Shown: positions 34,658 through 44,287, counted from the stretch's first letter. The stretch: DNA of 64,000 bases from G963664835 sp965220775 (GCA_965220775.1 OZ244845.1:1860001-1924000), one strand, 5' to 3'. A program made the numbers and translations. The notes: generated from the letters alone by a model not told the origin.

Positions 34658-36010
34658 ATGTTAGATTATCAAGATGCGGTAGAAGCCGTATGGTCATTCG
34701 GCGATTACTTCGAGAAGCGCTCTGATCATACCTATGCCAGCGCCGGCGTAGAGCTGGGACGGGTCCACCGGCTCCTAGAGAGGCTCGGTTCGCCCCAGCG
34801 GCACTTCCGCGTAATTACCGTAGCCGGCACCAAGGGCAAGGGTTCGACCAGCGCTATGGTCGCCAGCATTCTGAACACTACCGGCCTAGTTACCGGCTTC
34901 TATAGCCAGCCACATCTCCATTCCTACCGCGAACGAATACAGGTGAATGGGTGCCCCATAAGCGTAGCTCATTTCGTCGACTTGGCGCGTCAAGTTGTCG
35001 AAGCCGCTCGTTCGGTGAACGCCGAGCGACCCACAGAGAACGGGTTATCCGCCTATGAGGTGGGAACGGCGATGGCATTGCGCCATTTCGCCGACGTGGG
35101 CGTAGACGTCGCTGTTCTGGAGGTGGGCCTTGGCGGAAGGCTCGATGCGGTAAATGTGGTCGACACCGATCTAGCCGTCATCACGCCAATCAGTCACGAC
35201 CACGTCAACGTGTTGGGGTCTCGACTGACACAAATCGCCGCCGAAAAGGCCGGCGTGATGCGTGCCGGACGCCCGGTCGTAATCGCACCCCAGCGGGAGT
35301 CGGCCCGTCGTCAGCTCGCCCGCAAGGTCAGAGAGGTTAACGCGCTACCCACCTGGATCGGCGCCCGGGAGTTACCGTCTGCCGGCTCGGTCGAGTTGAA
35401 TCTGGCTTCGTCCACTCAGACGTTTCGTCTGCGCACCAATGGCGGCGATTATGGTGCCGCCACAATTACACTCATGGGACCCCACCAACGACTCAACGCT
35501 CTAGTCGCCACAGTCGCGGCCGAGCGTTTTCTCGGTCGGATTGACCGAGAGGCGATCCTGAGCGGACTGGCCGGCGCTGAATGGCCCGGCCGGCTTGAGA
35601 TCGCCGGCGAGAATCCGTTGATCATTCTCGATGGAGCGCATAATGACCATTCCGCCGCGGTATTGGCTGATTCCATCCGTGAGCTAGTACCCGAGTCGCT
35701 GCCGGCAACATTCGTTCTTGGACTTCTGCGCGGCAAAAATATTGGTGCGATTCTGCGGGAGATCGAACCCGTTGCGCATCGCTATTACATTACGACCTCG
35801 ACGCACCCACGTGCCTGTCCCGTCGGAGAGTTGTCTAAGCAAGTAGGAATCAGGTCGAAGAAACCGATCACCGGAACGCCAACTACAGCCCAGGCGTTGG
35901 ACTGGGCGAAGAGGCAGTCTGGGCACACTGGGCTGATCGTAGTGACCGGTTCTCTATCGACCGTGGCGGAAGCGCGGGAGCATCTGGGATTACCTGTGAC
36001 GGTGCCCTGA
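34658..36010 (+). CDS. folC: Bifunctional folylpolyglutamate synthase / dihydrofolate synthase
   Basis: Adds glutamate to dihydropteroate and folates. VAGTKGKGSTSAMVASIL is the ATP loop, followed by GFYSQPHLHSYRERIQVNG, VLEVGLGGRLDAVNVV, TPISHDHVNVLGSRLTQIAAEKA (carbamylated Lys region) and ILDGAHNDHSAAVLA. About 450 residues. ATG 34658 is used because the -10 box is just upstream. TTG 34649 overlaps that box and is unlikely. Confidence 0.93.
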   Translation: MLDYQDAVEAVWSFGDYFEKRSDHTYASAGVELGRVHRLLERLGSPQRHFRVITVAGTKGKGSTSAMVASILNTTGLVTGFYSQPHLHSYRERIQVNGCPISVAHFVDLARQVVEAARSVNAERPTENGLSAYEVGTAMALRHFADVGVDVAVLEVGLGGRLDAVNVVDTDLAVITPISHDHVNVLGSRLTQIAAEKAGVMRAGRPVVIAPQRESARRQLARKVREVNALPTWIGARELPSAGSVELNLASSTQTFRLRTNGGDYGAATITLMGPHQRLNALVATVAAERFLGRIDREAILSGLAGAEWPGRLEIAGENPLIILDGAHNDHSAAVLADSIRELVPESLPATFVLGLLRGKNIGAILREIEPVAHRYYITTSTHPRACPVGELSKQVGIRSKKPITGTPTTAQALDWAKRQSGHTGLIVVTGSLSTVAEAREHLGLPVTVP

Positions 36011-36151
36011 CTGGCGGGCGATCAGCGCGTATTCCCCAAACGCACATTTTTCAGACAACTAATGAGAAGCGGGCGCCAGCTTCTCCATCTAACCGTCGAG
36101 AAACTTAGCTTGACTTTGTGGAACAGGCGCCGCCGCTGTCTTGGCCGGAGA

Positions 36152-36511
36152 CTATTGTGAATCCGACTCTTCTTTGATAAGGCCTACGATATTCCCGTCA
36201 GGATCGCTAAACTGGGCGAAAGTCACCATGTTCGGGATCTCCACGGGTGGCACTATCGTTTTGCCGCCTAAGCTTTCAACCTTCTTGAGTGTCGCCTCCA
36301 AGTCGGCGACTTGAACATAGAACGTGAGGTGGCTATTGCCATCGAGAGAGGGACCTATGCCGCCGTCGATACCGCCTTCGCTGGATGCCACTAGCCCGTA
36401 CTGCATTGGATTGTCGGCATTAATTTTCCAGTCGAAGAGTTCACCGTAAAATCCATGCAGCTTTTTTGCTTCTGCCGAAACGATCTCCCAGTGGACAACT
36501 GGATTAGACAC
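36152..36511 (-). CDS. VOC (glyoxalase/bleomycin-resistance) family protein
   Basis: A 119-residue vicinal-oxygen-chelate fold protein. VHWEIVSAEAKKLHGFYGELFDW begins the first module, and VQVADLEATLKKVESLGGKT with FAQFSDPDGNIVGLI forms the second. The last block contains the usual DPDGN. GTG at 36511 is preceded by AGGAG at eight bases. Such single-domain VOC proteins have varied or unknown substrates. Confidence 0.88.
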   Translation of the reverse strand: MSNPVVHWEIVSAEAKKLHGFYGELFDWKINADNPMQYGLVASSEGGIDGGIGPSLDGNSHLTFYVQVADLEATLKKVESLGGKTIVPPVEIPNMVTFAQFSDPDGNIVGLIKEESDSQ

Positions 36512-36862
36512 TTGTTTTTCTCCTGGTTGATTAAGAATTCATTGGGTTTGTTCAATTGATATTACAATGAAAATAGATTCTTCAGGCAGCGTGCGAATTG
36601 ACTCTGTCGCTCAGCCGTTCGAGTTGGCGCGCACGTGCCTGTGGATACCGGCGGCCTTCCGGCGAACCCCACCATCCTAGCTCTCGTCATTGCCTCCTTC
36701 CACTACATCATTTGTTTGTTGTGAATGCCCAATAAACGAGCCAATCATATGGGGTGTAGGTGAGGGGCGCTTCGACCGTCATTGGGAGGGCCGGGCAGCT
36801 GCACGGTTGCGCCGGGCCGGCGTGAGAGTTACATCAATGGTGCTTGAGCCACAGTCCGGCTT
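36512..36862. other. Intergenic gap upstream of the VOC gene
   Basis: About 350 bases between plsY (3' end) and the VOC gene. On the minus strand TTGAAC and TAATCA with a 16-base spacer, in an AT-rich stretch (36525-36580), may drive the VOC gene. No gene or repeat of the local families was seen. Confidence 0.3.
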
Positions 36863-37507
36863 CTATTGCGACTCCGTATCCTTGGATTGGACCTTCTGCT
36901 CGCCGATCCGGCGCTCCGAGCCTTTCAGAAGTCGCTCCAGATTGTCTCGGTGTTGCAGGAAAATAACACCAAGCGCCGGCACCACGAAAATCAGAATCTC
37001 TGCGTTGAGGCTTCCACTGAATACCAGAACCACGATCAGCACCACCGAAATAATCGAACCAAGAAGCGATCCCAATGAGACCAGCCGGCTCACGGCCACC
37101 GTACAAATGGTTGTGGATAGACCGATGATCGCCACCAGCGGATGGAAAGCAAAGACGCTGCCCAGCGACGTAGTTACCCCCCGGCCGCCGTAGAACCCAA
37201 GGTATGGCGACCAGCAGTGACCGAGCATCGCCGCGAATGCGGTTGTCGACTCCGCGAACGGATCGTTCAATACGGAGCGAACAACGAGCACGGGAATCAG
37301 TCCCTTCAGTAGGTCGGCGGCAAATACGAGGGCGGAGACTTGCCATCCCAGGGTGCGAAGCGTGTTGGTAGCTCCGACGCGGCCGCTCCCGTGATACCGG
37401 ATGTCTATACCCTTGACCAGCCTTCCAGCTATCCAACCAAAGGGAATACCGCCGATCAAGTACGACAGTGCGGTTGCCAAAATAGCGTAGCCTATGTCAA
37501 TGTTCAT
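36863..37507 (-). CDS. plsY: Glycerol-3-phosphate acyltransferase PlsY
   Basis: An integral membrane enzyme that transfers acyl from acyl-phosphate to glycerol-3-phosphate, the first step in phospholipid synthesis. Motif 1 is GGIPFGWIAGRL with SGRVGATNTLRTLG, and motif 2 GHCWSPYLGFYGGRGVTTSLG. Five or so membrane segments are visible. ATG 37507 overlaps the der stop by eleven bases. The hydrophilic C-terminal tail RIGEQKVQSKDTESQ is extra. It works upstream of CdsA encoded at 9 kb. Confidence 0.93.
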   Translation of the reverse strand: MNIDIGYAILATALSYLIGGIPFGWIAGRLVKGIDIRYHGSGRVGATNTLRTLGWQVSALVFAADLLKGLIPVLVVRSVLNDPFAESTTAFAAMLGHCWSPYLGFYGGRGVTTSLGSVFAFHPLVAIIGLSTTICTVAVSRLVSLGSLLGSIISVVLIVVLVFSGSLNAEILIFVVPALGVIFLQHRDNLERLLKGSERRIGEQKVQSKDTESQ

Positions 37508-38888
37508 CCGCTCTGTTCCCTGTCCTTGGCCTTGCACGCAGGTTGATCTTGATCGGCGTGCCGGGGAAATCCCATGCCCGCCGGATCTGGTTCATCAAAT
37601 ATCTTACATAAGAAAAATGGGCTAGTTGCGGGTCATTCACGAAGATGGTGAAGGTCGGCGGGGCAACGTCGACTTGCGTTGCATAGAAGACATTTAGCGT
37701 CCGTCCCTTCGTGCTCGCCGGCCGGCGCATTTGAGAGGCTTTTTGTATCACCTGATTCAACGCCGAAGTCGGTACCTGAAGTCTACGGCTGTCGTGAATC
37801 AGCGCCGCGGTCTTGAATAGTCTGTCGACGTGGTAACCGGTCTTTGCCGAAGTGAACTCGATTAGAAAGTAGCGCGCGAATGCAAGTGATGAACGTAGCC
37901 AATCTTCTATGTAGAGGCGGGCGCCGGCTCTGTCCTCGATCAGATCCCACTTGTTTACAGCGACGATAAGTCCTTTGCCTTGCTCATCGACGTAGCCCGC
38001 GAGATGCATGTCCTGAGCGGACACCCTCTCCGTCGCGTCGATCACGAGAACGGCCATATCCGAACGCGATATCGCCTGCAGTGCTCGACCTACGCTGAAT
38101 CTCTCGGCGCCTGGGTTTATCCGCCCCCTCCGGCGGATGCCGGCCGTATCTACCAGCCGGATCCTCCTTTCACCGAATTCTATCAGCGAGTCTACCGGGT
38201 CGCGCGTGGTGCCGGGTAAGTCTGAAACTATTGCGCGGTCCCTCCTAGTTAGAGTATTCAGCAGCTGCGATTTTCCAACATTGGGCCGGCCAACAATTGC
38301 AATCGTGATTTCATCATCATCCGCGTCCACTTGAGCTGATGTCTCTGGAAGCAATCGAAATGTCGCTTCAAGCAAGTCGTCGATCCCCCGTCCATGTAGG
38401 GCTGAAATGGAGAGAACCCGATCAAATCCCAGGCTATAGAATTCGCCGCGGTTGTGACTGCGTTTGTCGTTGTCGATCTTGTTGACCGCGACCACTACCG
38501 GCTTTCCAAGCTGACGGATCCAATCAACGGCTTCAAGATCGGCGGCGGTTATACCTTCTACTCCGTCGACAACCAATATTACGACGTCCGCCTCCGAGGC
38601 TCCCGCTTTCGCCTGTAGTCTGATATTTGTAGCTAGGTGCTGTTGGTCTGCGAAATCGAGGCCGCCAGTGTCGACAAGTGCGAACCTGGCGCCGGCCCAT
38701 TCGACGTCGCCATAGACTCGATCCCGTGTAGTCCCGGCCTCCCTCGCTGTTATCGCCTTCCGCCTGCCGATTGTGCGATTGAAGAGTGTTGACTTTCCTA
38801 CGTTCGGACGCCCCACGATAGCGACTACTCCACGCGAAGGTTGGAGGCCGCTGTCATGAGAATCGAACGCTGCGGAGGTATGTATCAT
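37497..38888 (-). CDS. der: Ribosome biogenesis GTPase Der (EngA)
   Basis: A double-GTPase involved in 50S assembly. There are two G1 motifs, GRPNVGKSTLFN and GRPNVGKSQLLN, with NKID and NKWD as G4 elements, and the C-terminal KH-like domain ends in YLMNQIRRAWDFPGTPIKINLRAR. 463 residues. A short N-terminal extension precedes the first GTPase. The start overlaps the stop of the YbbR-domain gene by four bases. Confidence 0.96.
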   Translation of the reverse strand: MIHTSAAFDSHDSGLQPSRGVVAIVGRPNVGKSTLFNRTIGRRKAITAREAGTTRDRVYGDVEWAGARFALVDTGGLDFADQQHLATNIRLQAKAGASEADVVILVVDGVEGITAADLEAVDWIRQLGKPVVVAVNKIDNDKRSHNRGEFYSLGFDRVLSISALHGRGIDDLLEATFRLLPETSAQVDADDDEITIAIVGRPNVGKSQLLNTLTRRDRAIVSDLPGTTRDPVDSLIEFGERRIRLVDTAGIRRRGRINPGAERFSVGRALQAISRSDMAVLVIDATERVSAQDMHLAGYVDEQGKGLIVAVNKWDLIEDRAGARLYIEDWLRSSLAFARYFLIEFTSAKTGYHVDRLFKTAALIHDSRRLQVPTSALNQVIQKASQMRRPASTKGRTLNVFYATQVDVAPPTFTIFVNDPQLAHFSYVRYLMNQIRRAWDFPGTPIKINLRARPRTGNRADEH

Positions 38889-40627
38889 GTGATTAGAACA
38901 GATACCTCTATGGGCTCTATTGCCCTGAGTCTTGCGGTCACCGGGACCTGCACCGTGGGTTTCAGGGAATAACTCCCCGGCGGAAGGCCGGACGCGTCGA
39001 TCCGCGCCACAACCTGCCCGACTTCGATGTCTCGCAACTCGAGAATTGGCCCCACGACTGTTACCTCTATTTCTCTCGGTCGAACATCTACCGTATACCT
39101 GTTGTTCAATCCGGACACGGTTACCGGTATCGTAAAACGTTTTGAGCCTTCGACAGGATCGATCAGCAGTTTCACCCGTACGCTTGAACTACTCAAAACC
39201 TCGATAACTTGGGATATTTCGAGTTTTGCATCGCTTTCAAATGGTGCATCGCGGCCACTGATATCAATTGGCTCGGTAGCCAACGAGTTCAGGTCGTCCA
39301 GTATCGAAGACTGTCCAGTTACGGTAACGTTCGAAGGTTCGATGAGAACTCCCGTAACTTGGTAACCATCCGCGACGGTGCCGATCAACGTGGGTGCGAC
39401 CAGGATCGTCTTGGTGCTCTGATTCGATGCGACTCGCAGCGTAATTACTTCAGGCTCGAACGCTACCAGACGAAGCGACGCCGGCAAATCGATCTTGGGT
39501 TCCACCTCAAGTGTGTCGGTAGTCAGTCCTGAGGCATTGACGGTTACGTTTAGGTCTGATGGCCTGACGGTTTGGAGAGTTGGCAGTGGGCCGGATACGG
39601 TGACGAGAATTTGGGGTGGGTCGAGTCGCAACACCTTGCCCGGAGGCGCCTCGACGACTCGCGGACCCACCGTCAAAGTCGCGCTTCCCTCTAATGGACT
39701 GATTAGCACGCGAACTATTATTGATTGGGGTCTGGTTAGGCCAATGCCGGACTCCAAAACGGCCTCGGCCAATACTGCCATATCGCCTGATGCATCAGTC
39801 ACGTCCACCTGTTCAATCTGAACAGAATCTACTCTTTCAAGCGCGCTTGGTTGACCTACCAGCGTCAGTGAGACAGGATCCACCATCAATCCTACGATCT
39901 GGTACCCGAGAGCCACCTGCCCTATTACGTTTGGAGTAACCGGCACGGTCTTGTAGACAAGCTGTTGATCGATCGCCACCGCCACCCGTACCTCTTGAGG
40001 AATCATCTCCAGGAGACTGGCGTCCAGAAGTTCGGATCCCACTGGAATCAACGGTACCAGCTCTGAAATACTCGTCGTCGCGTTGCTGAGATCAATCTCT
40101 GCCATTGCCGCATCTACCGTATCGACGACCGTTGTAGGCCCCCTTACCACGGCTTGATTGCGTGCGGTCGTCGGTACTCCAGAGGAATAGCCGAAGGGTA
40201 CAGTGCCAACCGGCCGGATTATGATCGGTACATTTTTCTCCGAAGCGGTTTCAACCAATACGACAACCGTTGATGGACTGACCGTGTCTACCCGGACACG
40301 TGGGTCGATCGCTTCGGCGCGCACCGGTAAACGGTGTTGTCCGGCGCCTAGTATCGAGGCATCCACCGACGCTCGCAAGCTCTGCTTGTCCAGGTCCCGA
40401 AGGGCTAGTGTCGGGCCTATCACTCTGACAGAGACAAACGATTCGTCTCGAATGGTGAGTCCCTGCCGAAGGTCGTCGATCCGCAAAGGTACTTCATCAA
40501 ACGAAAGCGTGTGCTCCGGCTCCGCAGGCGTCGATACGATCGTCCAAAGGGCGAACGACACCACCAGCGAGACTATGATCCAAAAGACGTTTCGCCGGAA
40601 GTAACCGATTAGTGGGCTGCCGGCCAA
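38885..40627 (-). CDS. YbbR-domain membrane protein (CdaR-like)
   Basis: A 580-residue protein with an N-terminal membrane segment (VFWIIVSLVVSFALWTIV) and a large exported part made of repeated beta-rich YbbR modules, at least five by the recurring VRVIGP / VVRGP / VTVSGP / VTVTGQ / VTVVGP phrases. In Firmicutes CdaR is encoded next to CdaA and modulates c-di-AMP synthesis, and the same pairing holds here (cdaA 20 bases upstream). It is longer than the three- to four-repeat CdaR of Bacillus. Confidence 0.9.
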   Translation of the reverse strand: MAGSPLIGYFRRNVFWIIVSLVVSFALWTIVSTPAEPEHTLSFDEVPLRIDDLRQGLTIRDESFVSVRVIGPTLALRDLDKQSLRASVDASILGAGQHRLPVRAEAIDPRVRVDTVSPSTVVVLVETASEKNVPIIIRPVGTVPFGYSSGVPTTARNQAVVRGPTTVVDTVDAAMAEIDLSNATTSISELVPLIPVGSELLDASLLEMIPQEVRVAVAIDQQLVYKTVPVTPNVIGQVALGYQIVGLMVDPVSLTLVGQPSALERVDSVQIEQVDVTDASGDMAVLAEAVLESGIGLTRPQSIIVRVLISPLEGSATLTVGPRVVEAPPGKVLRLDPPQILVTVSGPLPTLQTVRPSDLNVTVNASGLTTDTLEVEPKIDLPASLRLVAFEPEVITLRVASNQSTKTILVAPTLIGTVADGYQVTGVLIEPSNVTVTGQSSILDDLNSLATEPIDISGRDAPFESDAKLEISQVIEVLSSSSVRVKLLIDPVEGSKRFTIPVTVSGLNNRYTVDVRPREIEVTVVGPILELRDIEVGQVVARIDASGLPPGSYSLKPTVQVPVTARLRAIEPIEVSVLIT

Positions 40628-40647
40628 ATCGCCACCTCGGGGCTGGT

Positions 40648-41559
40648 TTATAGGTTTCGAGCGTCGGTTTGGGTCTGCGGGCCGGCCTGCGAAGATCGGC
40701 CGGTTGCGGTTTCATCCTCGACGGAGGCGCCCGAGCCGAACGGCCATAGCCCACGCTGTCCCTGTGGGCCGGAGGCGTAGAGCAAACTCAGTATCTTCCG
40801 CAATTTGGCCTCGTCTAGGTTACGCATCATGCGACCGTTATTCACAATTGAAATGACGCCCGATTCTTCTGAAACAACAACCGAAATAGAATCCGACACT
40901 TCCGATATTCCCACCGCCGCGCGGTGGCGCGTGCCCAGCCGGGCGAGGAGCATCTCCTCGCTCAGGGGAAGCACACAAGCGGCCGACACGAGTCTGTTCC
41001 CGCGCACTATCACGGCCGCATCGTGTAAGGGCGAGTTTGGAAGAAAGATCGACAAGAGCAGTTCCGATGAGACGCGTCCGTCGATGCTTATGCCCTGCTC
41101 TATGTACTCCTGCAATCCAGTCTCGCGTTCAAGCACGATGATCGCACCTCGTCTTAGCTCTGACAATCTGGCGCACGCCCGCGATATATCTCCGACGACC
41201 TTGAGCAACTCTTCCTGGCCGGTTGCTCCGAGTGGACGAGTCAGCCAGCCTCCAATCCGGCCAATTCGCTCCATCGCGCGCCGGATCTCTTGTTGGAAGA
41301 TGACCACCAAGGCGATTGAAAGGAACGGAAGTGTGGTGCTCAATAGCCAGTTCAACATCGAAAGATGCGGTAGTCCGCTAACGACTAGGACCACGATCAG
41401 CAACAGTCCCAACCCGTATAGCACCGAGACAGCGCTGGTCCCTCGAAACAGCGCAAGTCCACCATAGATGATAAATGCCACGACCAGAATGTCAACGAAG
41501 CTCCAGATGCCATTCCGCGAGAGTGTATTTAATATCCCCTCGAATATTTCAAGGACCAT
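40648..41559 (-). CDS. cdaA: Diadenylate cyclase (CdaA/DisA_N domain)
   Basis: Makes c-di-AMP. Three N-terminal membrane segments (residues about 20-75) precede the DAC domain. The RHR motif is intact in GTRHRAAVGISE. The other active-site motif, normally DGA, reads DAA in NSPLHDAAVIVRG: the metal-binding Asp is kept but the Gly is Ala. A non-conserved, likely disordered tail of about 50 residues follows. The ybbR-domain and der genes follow in the same direction. Confidence 0.92.
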   Translation of the reverse strand: MVLEIFEGILNTLSRNGIWSFVDILVVAFIIYGGLALFRGTSAVSVLYGLGLLLIVVLVVSGLPHLSMLNWLLSTTLPFLSIALVVIFQQEIRRAMERIGRIGGWLTRPLGATGQEELLKVVGDISRACARLSELRRGAIIVLERETGLQEYIEQGISIDGRVSSELLLSIFLPNSPLHDAAVIVRGNRLVSAACVLPLSEEMLLARLGTRHRAAVGISEVSDSISVVVSEESGVISIVNNGRMMRNLDEAKLRKILSLLYASGPQGQRGLWPFGSGASVEDETATGRSSQAGPQTQTDARNL

Positions 41560-41664
41560 TCGCCTCAGTCCTTTCGTTGAGAAAGATCATGCGTTCGTCG
41601 TCCAAGATTATCTTAACTCACAATCCTCCCATAGTCTTGCGGGAGATTGTGACGCTTGTATCGG

Positions 41665-42618
41665 CTATTCCTGTGGAGCCGACTCTGGCAGCGAGTCGCC
41701 GGCGATCAAGGCCAACAACCCCTTCACTGCATGCAACTTGTTTTCGGCTTGTTCGAATACGACCGAGTTCTCCGACTCGAAAGCGGCTTCCGATATCTCT
41801 TCGCCGACGTGGGCGGGAAGATCATGCATAATCAAGCAGTCAGGATTCGCCACGGACAAGATATGTTCGTTCAGTTGATAGGGGCCGAATACTGAGAACG
41901 GATCTACGTCGAGTGGCTTCTGTCCCATGCTTACCCATATGTCGGTGTAGACTACGTCCGCGCCGCTCGCCGCGGCGATGGGATCCACCATGAACTGGAG
42001 GTTCGAGCCGTGTTTAGCCGCCAATCGCTCAGCAAAGTCGCGGTAATCCGCGGCGCATTCATGGCCTGGTGGAGATGCGATTCTGAGATCGAGTCCCGTC
42101 AAGGCGCCGGCTATCGACAGTGAGTTGGTGACGTTGTTACCGTCGCCTAAGTAGCAGACTTTGACTCCCTCGAGCCGGCCTTTGCGCTCCCAAATTGTCA
42201 GAATGTCGGCGAGCGCTTGGGTGGGGTGACACATGTCGGATAGGCCGTTTACGACTGGGCAATCCGCGTATTCGGCCAACTCCCTCACCGTCTCGTGGCT
42301 AAAGGTCCGCGCCACCAGCACGTCGGCGTGCGTTGCGATCACCCGGGCGACGTCCCGTACGCGCTCCCTTACTCCCAGACCCACCTCGTCCGGCGAAAGA
42401 TAGACGCAATGTCCGCCCAAGTGCTTCGCGGCGACGTCGAACGACATCCTCGTTCGCAAAGAGGGCTTTTCGAAGAGCAGGGCTACCACTTTCCCGGCCA
42501 ATATGGAATGCCGGCGGCCGGCGCTGAGCTCCGACTTGAGCCATTTGGCGAGATGAAGAATTCGCCAAATTTCGTCGATGTTGAGATCAGCGATGCTGAT
42601 TAGGTCGCGTCCCTTCAT
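41665..42618 (-). CDS. argF: Ornithine carbamoyltransferase-like protein with altered active-site motif
   Basis: 317 residues with the carbamoyl-phosphate motif FEKPSLRTR, HPTQALADILT, LGDGNNVTNSL and DIWVSMGQ, all pointing to ornithine carbamoyltransferase (arginine synthesis). The substrate-side motif HCLP, however, reads HDLP (in MHDLPAHVGEEI), and the later ENRxH motif reads ENKLH. Both positions normally contact ornithine. Either this is a lineage-specific OTC or a related carbamoyltransferase with another amine substrate. No other arginine genes are nearby. Confidence 0.85.
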   Translation of the reverse strand: MKGRDLISIADLNIDEIWRILHLAKWLKSELSAGRRHSILAGKVVALLFEKPSLRTRMSFDVAAKHLGGHCVYLSPDEVGLGVRERVRDVARVIATHADVLVARTFSHETVRELAEYADCPVVNGLSDMCHPTQALADILTIWERKGRLEGVKVCYLGDGNNVTNSLSIAGALTGLDLRIASPPGHECAADYRDFAERLAAKHGSNLQFMVDPIAAASGADVVYTDIWVSMGQKPLDVDPFSVFGPYQLNEHILSVANPDCLIMHDLPAHVGEEISEAAFESENSVVFEQAENKLHAVKGLLALIAGDSLPESAPQE

Positions 42619-42670
42619 TTAATCCCTCCTTGGCGGGCGGAAATTATAGCAAAGGCCCCCGAATTGGTAC

Positions 42671-42951
42671 GAAAGCATGTCCCGGACTCCGATCCGGGAT
42701 AGATGATTCCCGTGACGCCCAAGGGTCCGGGTCACCCCGGCGAGCCACGTCGTTCCGGCGACAGCCGGAATCCTGTAGCGCGTGGGCTTGTCCCGCGCAG
42801 CGGTGGGGGCGGGGCCTAGGAGAACCGACCGTGTCGACTCGCTGTACCAAATCACACCTCCGGCTGTTCATTCCTTGGTGTGCCGGCGGCAGTCGGCACG
42901 TGCGAATAGTGGGAGCAGAAAATGTAGAGCCGGGGCTTGTCCCCAGCCACA
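42671..42951. repeat. Cluster of intergenic inverted repeats (families A, B, C, B)
   Basis: Family A at 42671-42704 (GAAAGCATGTCCCGGACTCC with a CCCGGA/TCCGGG hairpin), family B near 42774-42803, family C near 42868-42900 (CATTCCTTGGTGTGCCGG) and a second B near 42924-42950 (GCCGGGGCTTGTCCCC). These fill the 570-base gap before the Thr/Pro-rich gene. Small reading frames here are products of the repeats. Confidence 0.75.
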
Positions 42952-43187
42952 GTCACTGCGGGCAGCACGCCTTGATTGTATCGTCCGGCGTCCCTTCATT
43001 TCTGTTTTCCCAATGTCGCCTTCGCAAGGCTAGAATGATTTCCAAAGATCTGCCGGCTCCACGAGTAGGTGCCCGGTGAGTCGGTATTCGCCGCCGGCCG
43101 TTTGGCATCGCATATCGGCGACCCTAGAGCCGGCCGCAATGACGGTCCGTGTTGTGCTTTCTGCGAACGAACATGAGGGGACTCCGA

Positions 43188-44066
43188 TTATTCCGAGTCG
43201 GCCGGCTCTGCTGGAGCCTCCGGGTTTGCTGCATCCTCCGGCGCTTCCCCCTCTTCTTCCTGATCTTCCTCCGTCGGCTCTTCCTCCTCCGGCTCACCTT
43301 CGTCTGTTTGGTTCTGCCCCGGTGGCACCTCCGGCTCCGCATCGCCCGAATCTGTTTCCTCCGTTCCTGTGTCTTCTGTCCCTGTCTCCTCCGGCGTATC
43401 GGTAGGCGTAGGTGTGGGCGTGGGGGGCAGACCGGAGTCGTCCCGCAGTGGAGGCGAAGGTATCGGAGTTGGCGTCACCGTCGGAGTTGGCGTCTCAGTG
43501 GGCGTGAGTGTCGGCGTCTCTGTCACCGGCGTAAGCGTTAATATCGCGACAGCGGAGGCAGTCTGAGTCAACGCTGCGTCGTTTATAGTAGGGGTGGTGG
43601 CAGTCAACGTGACTGTAAGCGGAGTGCCAGTAATTGAGGTCGTCTCGGGCGAGAGCGTCCCGACCGGCGATTCCACAGCCGTGGTCGGGATAACTGTCCC
43701 AGGCGTCCCTGTCACTATCGGCGTCGGTGAAACCAGCGGCGTGTCGGTCGGAGGCGGTGGATACGTTGCGGTCGGCAGAATCAACTGGGTAGGAGTGGGA
43801 GGCAGCGTGGCTGTCGGGCTTCGCGGCGCCAGAGTAGGGGTGGGTTCCATAGTGGGGGTTACTGTACTCGTGTTCGTTGGAAGCGGAGTCTCAGTGGGTT
43901 CCGCCACCAAGCTCGGAGCATATACTAGTGCCGTGAGCCCTAGCGCGTACATCGATAGTAGTCCAAGGAATGTGACGAGCAAGACCGCCTTGAACGCACT
44001 GAGCCAAATCCAGTACGCTTCCCATTGATCTACGAGCCATACCAAGGCGTTTTCTAGCCAACGCAT
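43188..44066 (-). CDS. Thr/Pro-rich, acidic-tailed single-pass membrane protein
   Basis: 292 residues. After a short N-terminus comes one membrane segment (AVLLVTFLGLLSMYALGLTALVY, about residues 25-48). About 170 residues of TPT/TPTP-type low complexity follow, then an extremely acidic Glu-rich end. The build suggests an exported, possibly glycosylated stalk. Low-complexity Thr/Pro repeats of this kind are common in Chloroflexota surface proteins. The frame is supported by consistent composition and a clean ATG at 44066. No function can be given. Confidence 0.75.
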   Translation of the reverse strand: MRWLENALVWLVDQWEAYWIWLSAFKAVLLVTFLGLLSMYALGLTALVYAPSLVAEPTETPLPTNTSTVTPTMEPTPTLAPRSPTATLPPTPTQLILPTATYPPPPTDTPLVSPTPIVTGTPGTVIPTTAVESPVGTLSPETTSITGTPLTVTLTATTPTINDAALTQTASAVAILTLTPVTETPTLTPTETPTPTVTPTPIPSPPLRDDSGLPPTPTPTPTDTPEETGTEDTGTEETDSGDAEPEVPPGQNQTDEGEPEEEEPTEEDQEEEGEAPEDAANPEAPAEPADSE

Positions 44067-44160
44067 ATCAGGTCGTCAGTATACAACTAGCTCCGAAGGT
44101 GGGCGGATAGTTGATTCAGTTCGAGTAACAATGGGATATGCACTGCAATTGATTGGTCCG

Positions 44161-44270
44161 AAAGCATGCCCCGTACCCCGATACGGGGCAGGAATCCAGG
44201 AGGAGGCGTGGCCGCTCTCAATTTTCATGCCTTGGCGTGCCGGCGGCAGCCTGCAGGGGCGATTGCCATG
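44161..44270. repeat. Intergenic repeat pair (families A and C)
   Basis: Family A at 44161-44199 (AAAGCATGCCCCGTACCCCG, hairpin CCCCGTA/TACGGGG) followed by family C at 44221-44270 (TTTTCATGCCTTGGCGTGCC). Confidence 0.7.
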
Positions 44271-44287
44271 CTGAAAGGCTCCTCTAA

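Noticed and set aside
43149..44028. Plus-strand frames opposite the Thr/Pro-rich gene (Val/Gly-rich products)
   Set aside because: They are mirror images of the TPTP repeats. The minus frame has a membrane segment, a clean start and a sensible domain layout.
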